Shown here: positions 7,906-16,217 of the stretch, piece after piece
Numbering within the stretch: the stretch's first letter is position 1
How the letters are laid out: each line of letters begins with the position of its first letter
NCBI GenBank assembly: GCA_035493835.1
Contig: DATJHO010000043.1
Location: forward strand, 1-62,820
DNA from: DASZTU01 sp035493835
Lineage (GTDB): Bacteria; Pseudomonadota; Alphaproteobacteria; Rhizobiales; Devosiaceae
Reading direction: 5' to 3'
DNA length: 62,820 bases
Notes under the pieces: generated by a model
What the model saw: only the letters and a program-made list of their open reading frames with translations
Told to the model about the DNA's origin: nothing
The model's database searches: none
Translations under genes and position numbers: made by a program

Positions 7906-9716
7906 TGAACGACAGCCGCAATGTGATCCTCGCCATCGTGCTCAGCATCGCGGTGCTGTTCGGCTGGCAATATTTCGTGGCCGGTCCGGCGGCGGATCGC
8001 GCCGCGCATGAGGCGCAGCTGCAGCAACAGCAGCAGGCCCGGGTCGAGGCCCAGAAGGCCGCTGCTACCGCCCCCGGTGCGGTCGCCCCCGAGCCCAATA
8101 GCGGCGCGAGCTTCAAGACGCGCGACGAGGCCATCGCGGCAACGCCCCGGTTAAAGATCGATACGCCCTCGCTTATCGGCTCGATTGACCTGGCAGGCGG
8201 CCGGCTCGATGACCTCGAGCTGAAAAAGTACAAGGTCGATCTGTCGGAAAATAGCCCGATCGTCACGCTGTTGACGCCGGCTTCGGCCCCAGACTCCTAT
8301 TTCGTCGAGCAGGGCTGGGTCGCCAGCGGCGCCAATGTCAAGCTGCCCGACGCCAACACGGTCTGGAAGGTGGAAGGCGGCACGACCGCGCTTACGTCCA
8401 CGACGCCCGTCACGCTGAGCTATGACAATGGCCAGGGGCTGGTGTTCCATCGCCAGTTTACCGTCGACGACAATTATCTCTTCACCGTCACCCAGACGGT
8501 CGACAACAAGACCAATGCGCCGGTCACGCTCTACCCCTATTCGCAGGTGACCCGCCACGGCACGCCCGAGGCGCAGAATACCTTCATCCTGCATGAGGGC
8601 GCGGTCGGCATCCTGGGCGACAAGAACCTCGTCACCTACAAGTACCAGGACCTGCAGAAGGACCAGCAGCAGGACATCCAGTCCAATGGCGGCTGGCTCG
8701 GCTTCACTGACAAGTACTGGGCGGCGACCGTCATCCCGGATCCCAAGGCCGCGATTTCGGCCCGCTTCTCGTGGAGCAAGCCGCTCGATACCGACGTCTA
8801 TAAGGCGAGCTTCGTCGACCAGGCGCCCCTTACCGTCGCGGCGGGCCAGAGCGCCAGCAACAAGAGCTACATCTTTGCGGGTGCCAAGGTCGAGCAGATC
8901 ATCTCCGGCTATCAGAGCCAGTATGGCTTTGACCGCTTCGATTTCATGATCGACTGGGGCTGGTTCTCGTTCCTGACCCACCCGATGTTCCGGCTGATCC
9001 AACTGCTGCATGGCCTGCTGGGTAATTTCGGCCTCGCGATCCTCGCGGTCACGGTCATCATCAAGCTGGTGTTCTTCCCGCTGGCCAGCCGTTCGTTCGC
9101 GTCCATGGCGGCGATGCGCAAGATGCAACCGGAGCTGAAAGCGCTGCAGGAGAAGTACAAGGACGATCGCGCCGCCCTGCAACAGGCGACGATGGAGCTC
9201 TACAAGAAGGCCAAGATCAACCCGCTGGCGGGCTGCTGGCCGGTGCTCATCCAGATCCCGGTGTTCTACTCACTTTATACCGTGCTCTTCATCACCATCG
9301 AGATGCGACACGCGCCGTTCTTCGGCTGGATCCAGGATCTGGCGGCACCCGATCCGACCAATATCTTCACCCTGTTCGGGCTGCTCCATTACGATCCGAC
9401 GGCCATTCCGGTGTTCGGGCATTTCCTGGCGATCGGCGTCTGGCCGCTGATCATGGGCTGCACCATGTGGCTGCAGATGAAGCTGAACCCGCCGCCGCCG
9501 GACCCGACGCAGGCCATGATCTTCCAGTTCATGCCGGTGATCTTCACCTTCACGCTCGGCACCTTCCCGGCGGGCCTGGTGATCTACTATGCCTGGAACA
9601 ACACGCTGACGCTCATCCAGCAATACATCATCATGAAGCGCCACGGCGTTGAGGTGAACCTGTTCGGCAACATCCTTGCGAGCTTCCGGCGCACGCCGAA
9701 GCCGGAAGGCAATTAG
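7905..9716 (+). CDS. yidC: Membrane protein insertase YidC
   Basis: The 603-residue product has an N-terminal membrane anchor (residues 7-24), a Gln/Ala-rich linker, a large periplasmic domain (about 60-350), and the conserved five-helix core that inserts proteins into the inner membrane, alone or with SecYEG. Core sequences include FGLAILAVTVIIKLVFFPLA and MRKMQPELKALQEKYKDDR, followed by NPLAGCWPVLIQIPVFYSLY. The long periplasmic domain is typical of Gram-negative YidC. It overlaps rnpA by one base, and engB follows within a few bases. Confidence 0.97.
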   Translation: MNDSRNVILAIVLSIAVLFGWQYFVAGPAADRAAHEAQLQQQQQARVEAQKAAATAPGAVAPEPNSGASFKTRDEAIAATPRLKIDTPSLIGSIDLAGGRLDDLELKKYKVDLSENSPIVTLLTPASAPDSYFVEQGWVASGANVKLPDANTVWKVEGGTTALTSTTPVTLSYDNGQGLVFHRQFTVDDNYLFTVTQTVDNKTNAPVTLYPYSQVTRHGTPEAQNTFILHEGAVGILGDKNLVTYKYQDLQKDQQQDIQSNGGWLGFTDKYWAATVIPDPKAAISARFSWSKPLDTDVYKASFVDQAPLTVAAGQSASNKSYIFAGAKVEQIISGYQSQYGFDRFDFMIDWGWFSFLTHPMFRLIQLLHGLLGNFGLAILAVTVIIKLVFFPLASRSFASMAAMRKMQPELKALQEKYKDDRAALQQATMELYKKAKINPLAGCWPVLIQIPVFYSLYTVLFITIEMRHAPFFGWIQDLAAPDPTNIFTLFGLLHYDPTAIPVFGHFLAIGVWPLIMGCTMWLQMKLNPPPPDPTQAMIFQFMPVIFTFTLGTFPAGLVIYYAWNNTLTLIQQYIIMKRHGVEVNLFGNILASFRRTPKPEGN

Positions 9717-9720
9717 CGCC

Positions 9721-10365
9721 GTGCCGGAAGCCGATTTTGCGGCCACGAACATCGAAGCCGGGCGACTGTTGTTCGCCCGGCCTTTTGTTTTCATCAAAGG
9801 CTGCGTACGCATCGACGACCTGCCGCCCATGGATCGGCTGGAGATCGCCTTCGCCGGCCGCTCCAATGTCGGCAAGTCGTCGCTGATCAATGCACTGGTC
9901 GGCATGAGGGATCTGGCGCGTACCTCCAACACGCCGGGGCGCACGCAGGAGCTCAACATCTTCGAGGCGGCCGACGCGCCGCTCCGGATAGTGGATATGC
10001 CCGGCTATGGTTTTGCGCAGGCGCCAAAACCCAAGGTCGAGGCGTGGACGCGGCTGATCCACTCCTATCTCACCGGCCGGGCGACACTGCGCCGCGTCTA
10101 TGTGCTGATCGATTCCCGGCATGGCCCGCGCGGCAACGACATCTCGGTGATGAACGAACTGGACCAGGCTGCCGTCAGCTACCAGGTTGTGCTGACCAAG
10201 GCCGACAAGCCCTCCGCGAGCGAGCTTGCCAAGGCGATATCGGCAACGCGCGGGAGCATCGCCAAGCGCCCGGCGGCGCATCCCGGCCTCATCGTCACCT
10301 CCTCGGAGAAGGGCGAAGGCATAGCCGAACTGCGCGCGGCCATTGCGGGCCTCCTCGAGCACTAG
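9721..10365 (+). CDS. engB: Ribosome biogenesis GTP-binding protein YsxC/EngB
   Basis: This is a small GTPase involved in assembly of the 50S subunit. G1 is AGRSNVGKSSLINALVG, the switch region has TSNTPGRTQELN, G3 is DMPGYGFA and G4 is LTKADK. I chose the GTG at 9721, four bases after the yidC stop, giving 214 residues. An ATG at 9676 inside yidC would add 15 residues (MRASGARR...) and is the alternative. A RIME-like repeat begins at the stop codon. Confidence 0.92.
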   Translation: MPEADFAATNIEAGRLLFARPFVFIKGCVRIDDLPPMDRLEIAFAGRSNVGKSSLINALVGMRDLARTSNTPGRTQELNIFEAADAPLRIVDMPGYGFAQAPKPKVEAWTRLIHSYLTGRATLRRVYVLIDSRHGPRGNDISVMNELDQAAVSYQVVLTKADKPSASELAKAISATRGSIAKRPAAHPGLIVTSSEKGEGIAELRAAIAGLLEH

Positions 10366-10466
10366 AGCCGTTTATCGTTTCAACCAAACGCTGAACGAAT
10401 CTCCAAGTCTTTGTTGGGTCGCGTTTCCGAACAGCCAAAGTGGTGCCCACTTTTCCTGGAAACGCG
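10365..10466 (+). repeat. RIME-like intergenic palindromic element, copy A
   Basis: The stretch holds two palindromic parts, gtttcaaccaaacgctgaac and gcgtttccgaa...ttttcctggaaacgc, joined by aagtctttgtt. The reverse complement of 22126-22226 matches it closely along its whole length, so it is a dispersed repeat. Both copies begin directly at the stop codon of the upstream gene. Confidence 0.75.
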
Positions 10467-10530
10467 CGAACGAAGTTTTGAACCCGGCCCCGGTTATTGC
10501 GTTCACCTTGCTCAGCAAGGAGGACGGCAG

Positions 10531-10950
10531 ATGCCAACTAACGAGACCAGAGGGCAGCGCGGCACCATTGAACGCGTGATGCACGAGTTCAAGGAAGGCG
10601 AGCTCAAGACCGGCGGCGGCAAGGGCCCAAAGGTAAAGAACCGCAAGCAGGCGATCGCCATCGCGCTCAGCGAGTCGGGCGCGACCAACCAGGAATCGCC
10701 AAAAAAGAACAAGCAGAACCTCGCCCGCACCAAGACCAAGGAAAGCCGGGGCCAGACCGCCGAGGCCGAGAAGGAAGGCAAGGGCGCGCAGAACCGCACG
10801 ATCGCCAAGGGCGCTTCCCGCGGCGGCGGCCGCAGGCGCTCCGACGGCGAGCCGAGCAAAGCCGAACTCATGGCCGAGGCCAGGCAACGCAACATTGCCG
10901 GCCGCTCGAAGATGAGTAAATCGGAGCTGCAGCGGGCGATCAGCCATTAG
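10531..10950 (+). CDS. Small basic protein, DUF6496-like with a SAP/Rho-N-like C-terminus
   Basis: The 139-residue product is very rich in Lys, Arg, Glu, Gly and Gln. The first 40 residues (IERVMHEFKEGELKTGGGKG, then KNRKQAIAIALSE) resemble the DUF6496 domain found in small rhizobial proteins. A low-complexity basic middle follows. The last 35 residues (SKAELMAEARQRNIAGRSKM then SKSELQRAI) look like a SAP or Rho-N helix-extended-helix DNA/RNA-binding motif. A strong aaggagg site (10517-10523) precedes this ATG. The role is unknown; a nucleic-acid-binding or stress function is a guess. Confidence 0.75.
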   Translation: MPTNETRGQRGTIERVMHEFKEGELKTGGGKGPKVKNRKQAIAIALSESGATNQESPKKNKQNLARTKTKESRGQTAEAEKEGKGAQNRTIAKGASRGGGRRRSDGEPSKAELMAEARQRNIAGRSKMSKSELQRAISH

Positions 10951-10995
10951 GGTTTGATAACCGTGGCGATGCAGATGAGTTGAAGCATCCGCCGC

Positions 10996-11080
10996 GCTTT
11001 CCCCATGGCCGGGCGTGACCCGGCCACCTATGGAAAGGCAGCATGGGTCCCCGGGTCAAGGCCCGAGGATGATGATGTAG
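10996..11080. repeat. 'gacccggccacc/ccccgggtcaaggc' repeat unit
   Basis: The stretch contains ggccgggcgtgacccggccacc and gggtccccgggtcaaggcccg, the same wording as units at 12028-12135, 34820-34985 and 48650-48765. It lies in the 251-base gap between the DUF6496-like gene and the convergent amidotransferase gene. The rest of the gap shows nothing I recognise. Confidence 0.65.
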
Positions 11081-11201
11081 CGAGGGTGCCGTCAATACTG
11101 ACGCCGCGCTGGCAGCGCCTCACTCAAGCACGCGCGACTCTCATCAACGCAACTGGATTGGGCTTTGGCGGAAACAGAAACAGTTCCACCTGGCTGCCCT
11201 T

Positions 11202-11909
11202 TCAGCCCCGGGTCAAAAACGCCGCAATATGCTGGGCGAGCACCGGACTGTCGGATCGTGCATCGAGCGAGGCGACAGCCGCATCGACGACATGATCGGG
11301 CGCCTTGCCGCGGCGCAACTCCGCCAGCGCCATTGCGTAGGGATCCTCGAACTCCGGGTGGGGCTGAAAGCTCAGTGCGGCGCCATTGCGATAGCTGAGG
11401 CCGGCATTGGGCGTGAACTCGGAACCAAGGATCACCTCCGCTTCGGCGGGGGCGGAAATCACCTGGTCCTGATGCGAACAGGCCACCGATAGCGCCGTCG
11501 CGACTTCCGGCCCAAAGGCACGGGCAGACCTGACGGCGTAGTTATGACGCCCCAGTCCCCAGCCTTTTTCGGATTTGCGCACATCGCCGCCCAGCGCATC
11601 GGCCATGATCTGGTGGCCGAAGCAGATGCCCACCATCGGCGTCTTCGCCGCATAAGCGCCGCGGATGAAGGCGCGCAGCGGCGCGATCCAGCCAAAATCG
11701 TCATAGACCCCGGCGGGCGATCCCGGCAGCAGGATGGCCTCGAGCGAAGCGGGATCGGGGAAGGGCGCACCATCCGAGATCGGCACCACCTCGTAGTCGA
11801 AATGGGCGCCGACACGCGCGAACATTTTCTGGAACATGGGCGCGTAGGCGCCGAATTCCGGCCGCAGCGGCTCCGGCACTTCACCGGACTGGATGATGGT
11901 CAGTTTCAT
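11202..11909 (-). CDS. Class I glutamine amidotransferase (GATase1) family protein
   Basis: The 235-residue product has the Cys-His-Glu triad fold of class I glutaminases: the nucleophile elbow PMVGICFGHQIMADALGG, and the His/Glu motif FQPHPEFED near residue 185. SCSHQDQV in between matches the GMP-synthase-like subgroup. Such stand-alone domains hydrolyse glutamine or gamma-glutamyl amides (for instance in polyamine or gamma-glutamyl catabolism). It is monocistronic, with no neighbour that points to a partner. The true substrate cannot be read from the sequence. Confidence 0.85.
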   Translation of the reverse strand: MKLTIIQSGEVPEPLRPEFGAYAPMFQKMFARVGAHFDYEVVPISDGAPFPDPASLEAILLPGSPAGVYDDFGWIAPLRAFIRGAYAAKTPMVGICFGHQIMADALGGDVRKSEKGWGLGRHNYAVRSARAFGPEVATALSVACSHQDQVISAPAEAEVILGSEFTPNAGLSYRNGAALSFQPHPEFEDPYAMALAELRRGKAPDHVVDAAVASLDARSDSPVLAQHIAAFLTRG

Positions 11910-12274
11910 GACAACAAGGAATAAGGTGGTGCCGGCGGTTCGGCAAGCGGTCTAGAGCATGATCCAGCCGAGTTGATACGGGTCGCGAACGCCTGGGTGT
12001 AGCGTCGGCATCTGGTGGCCCCCTTGCCACATCGTCATCCCCGTGGCTTGACCAAGGTCGAGCCCGGGGACCCATGCTGACGTTCGACCAGCTCGGGTGA
12101 ACTTGGCGAGGCGCGGCCGGGCCAAGCCCGCCCATGACGAGGGAAGCGCGATGAATGCTTCAACTCAACTGGATCTGGCCCTAGCCAAGCAATGTCGCAA
12201 GAAAACCCCCGCCGGATAGGGCAGGGGCCAGTGTCCTCTACGTCGGAGAGTTTGGGGAACGACCTGGGTCCCGA
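11910..12274. other. Gene-free stretch with repeat unit 12028-12135
   Basis: This 365-base gap holds the promoter region of the reverse-strand amidotransferase gene and a repeat (cgtcatccccgtggcttgac ... gcccggggacccatgctgac, then a Gly/Arg-rich GC stretch) of the family also seen near 11.0, 34.9 and 48.7 kb. A tctagagcatgatcc fragment at about 11952 is typical of RIME-like remnants. I see no gene. Confidence 0.5.
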
Positions 12275-12808
12275 TCAGGTTGTGGCCGGGGTGAACTTCA
12301 GCGCCACGCCATTCATGCAGTAGCGCAGGCCGGTGGGCGGCGGACCGTCGTCGAAAACATGGCCGAGATGGCTGCCGCAGCGCCGGCAATGAACCTCGGT
12401 CCGGTCCATGCCGAAGGAAGCGTCGTCGCTCTGCAGCACCGCATTGGGCAGCGGCGCGTAAAAGCTTGGCCAGCCAGTACCGCTCTCGAATTTGGTCTTG
12501 GCATCGAACAGGGCCAAATCGCACCCGGCGCAGCCGAAAATGCCGGGCCGATGCTCGTTCAGCAGCGGCGAGGTGCCGGGGTACTCCGTGCCCTGCTGGC
12601 GCAGCACGTTATAGGCCGCGGGGGTCAGCCGCTTGCGCCACTCGTCCTCGCTATAGCTCACCTCGAAGACCTGGGCGGCCGGCTGCGCCGCCGGCGCAGC
12701 CGAGGTTTCGGCGGCCTCGCTTACCGTCATGCCGCCCTTCAGCACCCATCCCAGTCCGCCGATCGCAGCAACGGCGGCGGTGCCGTAAAATAATTCTCGC
12801 CTATTCAT
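12275..12808 (-). CDS. msrB: Exported peptide-methionine (R)-S-oxide reductase
   Basis: The 177-residue enzyme reduces methionine-R-sulfoxide in oxidised proteins. Zinc cysteines occur as CAGCD and CRRCGSHLGHVFDDG, the substrate segment is SGTGWPSF, and the catalytic Cys lies in RYCMNG. The N-terminus MNRRELFYGTAAVAAIGGLG is a twin-arginine/hydrophobic signal, so the enzyme should act outside the cytoplasm. I chose the ATG at 12808, which places this signal first. It is the third gene after an ECF sigma factor and its anti-sigma factor on the same strand (85-base gap), suggesting control by that sigma factor. Confidence 0.92.
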   Translation of the reverse strand: MNRRELFYGTAAVAAIGGLGWVLKGGMTVSEAAETSAAPAAQPAAQVFEVSYSEDEWRKRLTPAAYNVLRQQGTEYPGTSPLLNEHRPGIFGCAGCDLALFDAKTKFESGTGWPSFYAPLPNAVLQSDDASFGMDRTEVHCRRCGSHLGHVFDDGPPPTGLRYCMNGVALKFTPATT

Positions 12809-12893
12809 CGCAGAACACCCCAACTTCACTGGTTTGATTATGAGGCAGGATAAATACAACTGCACGTCACATGGACGTGTTGCCCGCGTTAGC

Positions 12894-13601
12894 TCAGATG
12901 GCGGTCGTTGCTCCCTTGGCAACGACCGGCCCCGTGGGCGCGCCGCTGGGCGAGCCGCCCTTGGGTTCGAGCGTTACCGCGAGCACGGTGCCGGCAACGA
13001 ACCCCGGCCGCATGGCTGCGGGCACCGCGATATCGCTCTTGCTGCCGACCGGAATGACACCCATCGAGACCGGCGGGCTCGTGCCGTGGATCGCCCAGAG
13101 CTCAAAATCCTTGTTCGGCGCGGCGTCGCCGGAAAGGGCGGCAATCCGCACCATGCCCGCCGCCTCGTCGTAGAAGGCGACGAACTTGATGTTGCTCCCC
13201 TCGGCTTCGAGCGCGGCCACCAGTTCCTGGCCGGTAAGTGGTGGCCGCGGGGCAAGCGCGAAACCCCCGGCAACGATCGCCAGGGCAAAGCAGGTGGCGG
13301 CGAGTCCGCGCCAGAAGCCGAGGCTGTTCCAAAGGCCGGAAGACCGCGCGGCCGGTTGCGGGAACACCCGCGCCTCGACCCGCTCCAAAACGCCGGCGGG
13401 CGGCGTCACCTCGGCAAACTCGCTGTCGAGGCCAGAAAACCGTCGCCGCCAGAGCGCCAGTTCGCGCGCAAGCGCAGGCTCGGTTGCGAGCCGGCGCGCT
13501 AGCGCCTCATGCTCTTGAGCCGGTAGCAAGCCGAGCGCGAACTCGGCAACGCGAACCCGGTCGCCGTCTTCGCCTCCGCCTTGTTCGCCGTCCACGCTCA
13601 T
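12894..13601 (-). CDS. Anti-sigma-K-factor RskA-like protein
   Basis: The 235-residue product has a cytoplasmic N-terminal anti-sigma-type helix region (VAEFALGLLPAQEHEALARR), one membrane segment at about residues 95-115 (GLAATCFALAIVAGGFALA), and a periplasmic RskA domain with ELWAIHGTSPPVSMGVIPVG. It should hold the neighbouring ECF sigma factor inactive at the membrane. The chosen start overlaps the sigma-factor stop as ATGA (13598-13601), so production of the two is coupled. A start 12 bases upstream is possible. Confidence 0.9.
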   Translation of the reverse strand: MSVDGEQGGGEDGDRVRVAEFALGLLPAQEHEALARRLATEPALARELALWRRRFSGLDSEFAEVTPPAGVLERVEARVFPQPAARSSGLWNSLGFWRGLAATCFALAIVAGGFALAPRPPLTGQELVAALEAEGSNIKFVAFYDEAAGMVRIAALSGDAAPNKDFELWAIHGTSPPVSMGVIPVGSKSDIAVPAAMRPGFVAGTVLAVTLEPKGGSPSGAPTGPVVAKGATTAI

Positions 13602-14143
13602 GCCGAAAGACACTCTCTCAATTTGATCAGGCTCCGCCGGAGCCAGGTCCGCATGGTATTGAGCGGCACCTTGTGGCGGGCCGCCAGTTCCTCATAGCTG
13701 AAGCCGTCAAGATAGGCGCCGCGGACCGCCTCCGCCCTGTCGCCTTCCAGTTCCCCCAGGCATGCGTCGATGCGGGCCCGCTCGTCGGCCTCCACCGCCG
13801 CCCGTTCGGGATCGGGGCCGAGATCGGCAATTTCGATTGCCTGCTCGATGTCCTCGGCAAACGGCCGTCGGGCGCGGAGCATGTCGAGAGCGTGATTGCG
13901 CGCAATCGCCACCAGCCAGCTGATCGGACTGTAGCCGCCGGCGGCGTAGCGGTCGGCGCGCTGCCAGATCTTGACGTAGACCTCCTGCAGCGCTTCCTCG
14001 GCCTCGGCTCGGTCCCCTAAGATACGGAGCGTGACGCCGAAGAGTTTCGCGCTGGTGCGCCGATAGAGCTCGCGAAAGGCGATGCGGTCCCGCAACGCCG
14101 TACGGGCAATCAAATCAGCGATTTCCCCCGTTGACTGCGACAT
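13598..14143 (-). CDS. ECF-family RNA polymerase sigma factor
   Basis: The 181-residue product has sigma region 2 (FRELYRRTSAKLFGVTLRIL, then EEALQEVYVKIWQRA and WLVAIARNHALDMLR) and region 4 (LDGFSYEELAARHKVPLNTM, then RTWLRRSLIKLREC). It belongs to the SigK/RskA-type ECF sigma factors. It is the first gene of a sigma/anti-sigma/msrB unit on the reverse strand, divergent from argB with 131 bases between. Such units usually autoregulate, but I could not identify a matching promoter motif by eye. Confidence 0.93.
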   Translation of the reverse strand: MSQSTGEIADLIARTALRDRIAFRELYRRTSAKLFGVTLRILGDRAEAEEALQEVYVKIWQRADRYAAGGYSPISWLVAIARNHALDMLRARRPFAEDIEQAIEIADLGPDPERAAVEADERARIDACLGELEGDRAEAVRGAYLDGFSYEELAARHKVPLNTMRTWLRRSLIKLRECLSA

Positions 14144-14274
14144 GAGACAGTTTTACCTCGCGCCCGCAATCGTGCCTATCCCCGCTTGCCAGCGGCGTCG
14201 CCGCATCGGCATTCTGTCAAATGTCACACGCAAATGGGTTTCCCCTGAGCGGGAATCCGCTATAGGGAAGGCTC

Positions 14275-15183
14275 ATGGATACAAAGCGCACCATGCCCGA
14301 CACCGAAGCCTTTTCGCGCGACGCCTCGATCCTCGCCCAGGCGCTGCCCTACATGCAGCGCTACGAGGGGAAGACCGTGGTGGTCAAATATGGCGGGCAC
14401 GCCATGGGCGATGTCAGTCTCGGCCAGGCTTTTGCGCGGGATATCGCGCTGCTGAAGCAATCCAAGGTCAACCCCATCGTCGTGCATGGTGGCGGGCCGC
14501 AGATCGCCTCGATGCTGAAAAACCTCGGTATCGAGAGCAGGTTCGAGGGCGGCCTACGCGTCACCGACGCGCGGACGATGGAAGTCGTCGAGATGGTGCT
14601 GGCCGGCTCCATCAACAAGGAAATCGTCGCGCTCATCAACGCCGAGGGCGAATGGGCGATCGGGCTCTGCGGCAAGGACGGCAACATGGTCTTTGCGCGC
14701 AAGGCGCACAAGACTGTCATCGACCCCGATTCGCATATCGAGCGGGTGCTTGACCTCGGTTTCGTGGGCGAGCCGATCGAGGTCGATCGCACGCTGCTCG
14801 ATCTTCTGGCCCGTTCGGAGATGATTCCGGTGATCGCCCCAGTGGCACCGGGCCGCGACGGGGCAACCTACAACATCAACGCCGATACTTTTGCTGGCGC
14901 CATCGCCGGCTCGCTCGGGGCCAAGCGCCTCTTGTTCCTGACCGATGTCGATGGCGTGCTCGATGCCAACAAGAAGCTGCTCCCGGAGCTCACCGTTTCG
15001 GAGGCCAAGCAGTTGATGCGCGAGGGCGTCATTTCCGGCGGCATGATCCCCAAGGTCGAGACCTGCCTCGAGGCCCTCGACAACGGCGTCGAAGGCGTCG
15101 TCATCCTCAACGGCAAGACCCCGCACGTGGTGCTGGTCGAGCTTTTCACCGAACACGGCGCCGGTACCCTGATCGTTCGTTAA
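14275..15183 (+). CDS. argB: Acetylglutamate kinase
   Basis: The 302-residue enzyme phosphorylates N-acetyl-L-glutamate, the second step of arginine biosynthesis. It has the amino-acid-kinase motifs VVKYGGHAMG, VVHGGGPQI, and the late segment ISGGMIPKVETCLEAL. The long N-terminal part before VVVKYGG is the extension seen in arginine-regulated kinases, so feedback control by arginine is likely but inferred. In Rhizobiales argB commonly sits downstream of engB; here six unrelated genes separate them. A tatagg -10-like motif lies about 15 bases before the start. Confidence 0.96.
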   Translation: MDTKRTMPDTEAFSRDASILAQALPYMQRYEGKTVVVKYGGHAMGDVSLGQAFARDIALLKQSKVNPIVVHGGGPQIASMLKNLGIESRFEGGLRVTDARTMEVVEMVLAGSINKEIVALINAEGEWAIGLCGKDGNMVFARKAHKTVIDPDSHIERVLDLGFVGEPIEVDRTLLDLLARSEMIPVIAPVAPGRDGATYNINADTFAGAIAGSLGAKRLLFLTDVDGVLDANKKLLPELTVSEAKQLMREGVISGGMIPKVETCLEALDNGVEGVVILNGKTPHVVLVELFTEHGAGTLIVR

Positions 15184-15292
15184 ATTTCTGCGTCGCCTGA
15201 GCAATAATTCTCGCAGTGTGGCTAGTCTGCCATTGTGGCGCCGCATCCGCCCATGGCAGCTTCCGGCCAAGGAACATTGGGGGATTCTGGCG

Positions 15293-15916
15293 ATGCGTTC
15301 TGCAGCAAAAGTTGCGGCGATGGTTGGGGTGGTGCTGCTCGGCGCCCATGCGGGAACTGCCCAAGCGCAGGACGCAGTCGATTGGACCGGTCCCTATGTC
15401 GGCGCGCAGGCCAATCTGCTGGCGGAAAAATCGCTGGAGCAAGGCTGGTTTCCAGACACACTGCTGGGCGACATGGGCGGCGGCGCCGGCGTGTTTGCCG
15501 GGTTCAACTACCAGCTCAACGACCATTTCGTCGTGGGCGTGGAAGGCGAAGCCAATTTCGACAGCACGACGTTGCAACTCTTGGGCCAGAACTTCCTATC
15601 CTCGAACTGGGACGGCGCCGTAAAGGCTCGCCTGGGCATGCCGGTCGGGCCCAACGTGCTGGCATACGGCACCTTGGGATATGCTTGGGGCAATTTCGAC
15701 TACGACCCGAGTGTCGTTCCCAGCGGCGGCAATTTCACCGTTGGCGGCGCGCAGTTCGGCATCGGCGCCGAAGCCCTGCTGACTTCCAACATCATCGGCC
15801 GGCTCGAGGCAACCTACGTGCACTACGACACGAATTCGGTCACCCTGGGTTCCTCTACCCTCGAAAGCACCCCGAGCATGATCGCCGTGAAGGCCGGCGT
15901 CGGTTTCAAGTTTTAG
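15293..15916 (+). CDS. Opacity-type outer-membrane beta-barrel protein
   Basis: The 207-residue product has a signal peptide (MRSAAKVAAMVGVVLLGAHA, cleavage after AQA) followed by WTGPYVGAQANLLAEKS and regular amphipathic strands. It ends in Phe (VKAGVGFKF), the usual C-terminal signature of outer-membrane barrels. It matches the Omp25/Omp31/opacity porin-like family common in Rhizobiales. I chose the ATG at 15293 because it begins the signal peptide. No neighbour suggests a specific cargo. Confidence 0.85.
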   Translation: MRSAAKVAAMVGVVLLGAHAGTAQAQDAVDWTGPYVGAQANLLAEKSLEQGWFPDTLLGDMGGGAGVFAGFNYQLNDHFVVGVEGEANFDSTTLQLLGQNFLSSNWDGAVKARLGMPVGPNVLAYGTLGYAWGNFDYDPSVVPSGGNFTVGGAQFGIGAEALLTSNIIGRLEATYVHYDTNSVTLGSSTLESTPSMIAVKAGVGFKF

Positions 15917-16217
15917 GCTCACCAATCAAGGCAAGCTCGGCGCTTCCGGCTGCCGGGCACTTTCATGTGGAACCACGGAGATATTGTCTGCCTCGGCGCC
16001 CCCCCCACATGCTGAACCGACTTGCCGTGCTTTCGACCGGGCGGCTTCAGACTTCGCCACCGAAATTCCGGACTCGCCTCTAATTTTTAGCGGCGACTTT
16101 TCCTTTGCTCCAATTTGATGGCATGGTGACATCAACGGCGTCACAGCCCTGACGGCTTCGACTGTCAGGATTTGGCGTTGCGGGGACGAAAGCCGTTCAT
16201 TCCAACTGGGGATAATC
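15917..16217. other. Gene-free stretch with a small hairpin
   Basis: This 301-base gap is less GC-rich than its flanks. A short inverted repeat, cctgac (16148-16153) and gtcagg (16164-16169), could form a hairpin just before the next gene. A possible terminator for the porin gene is not obvious. No coding potential is visible. Confidence 0.35.
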
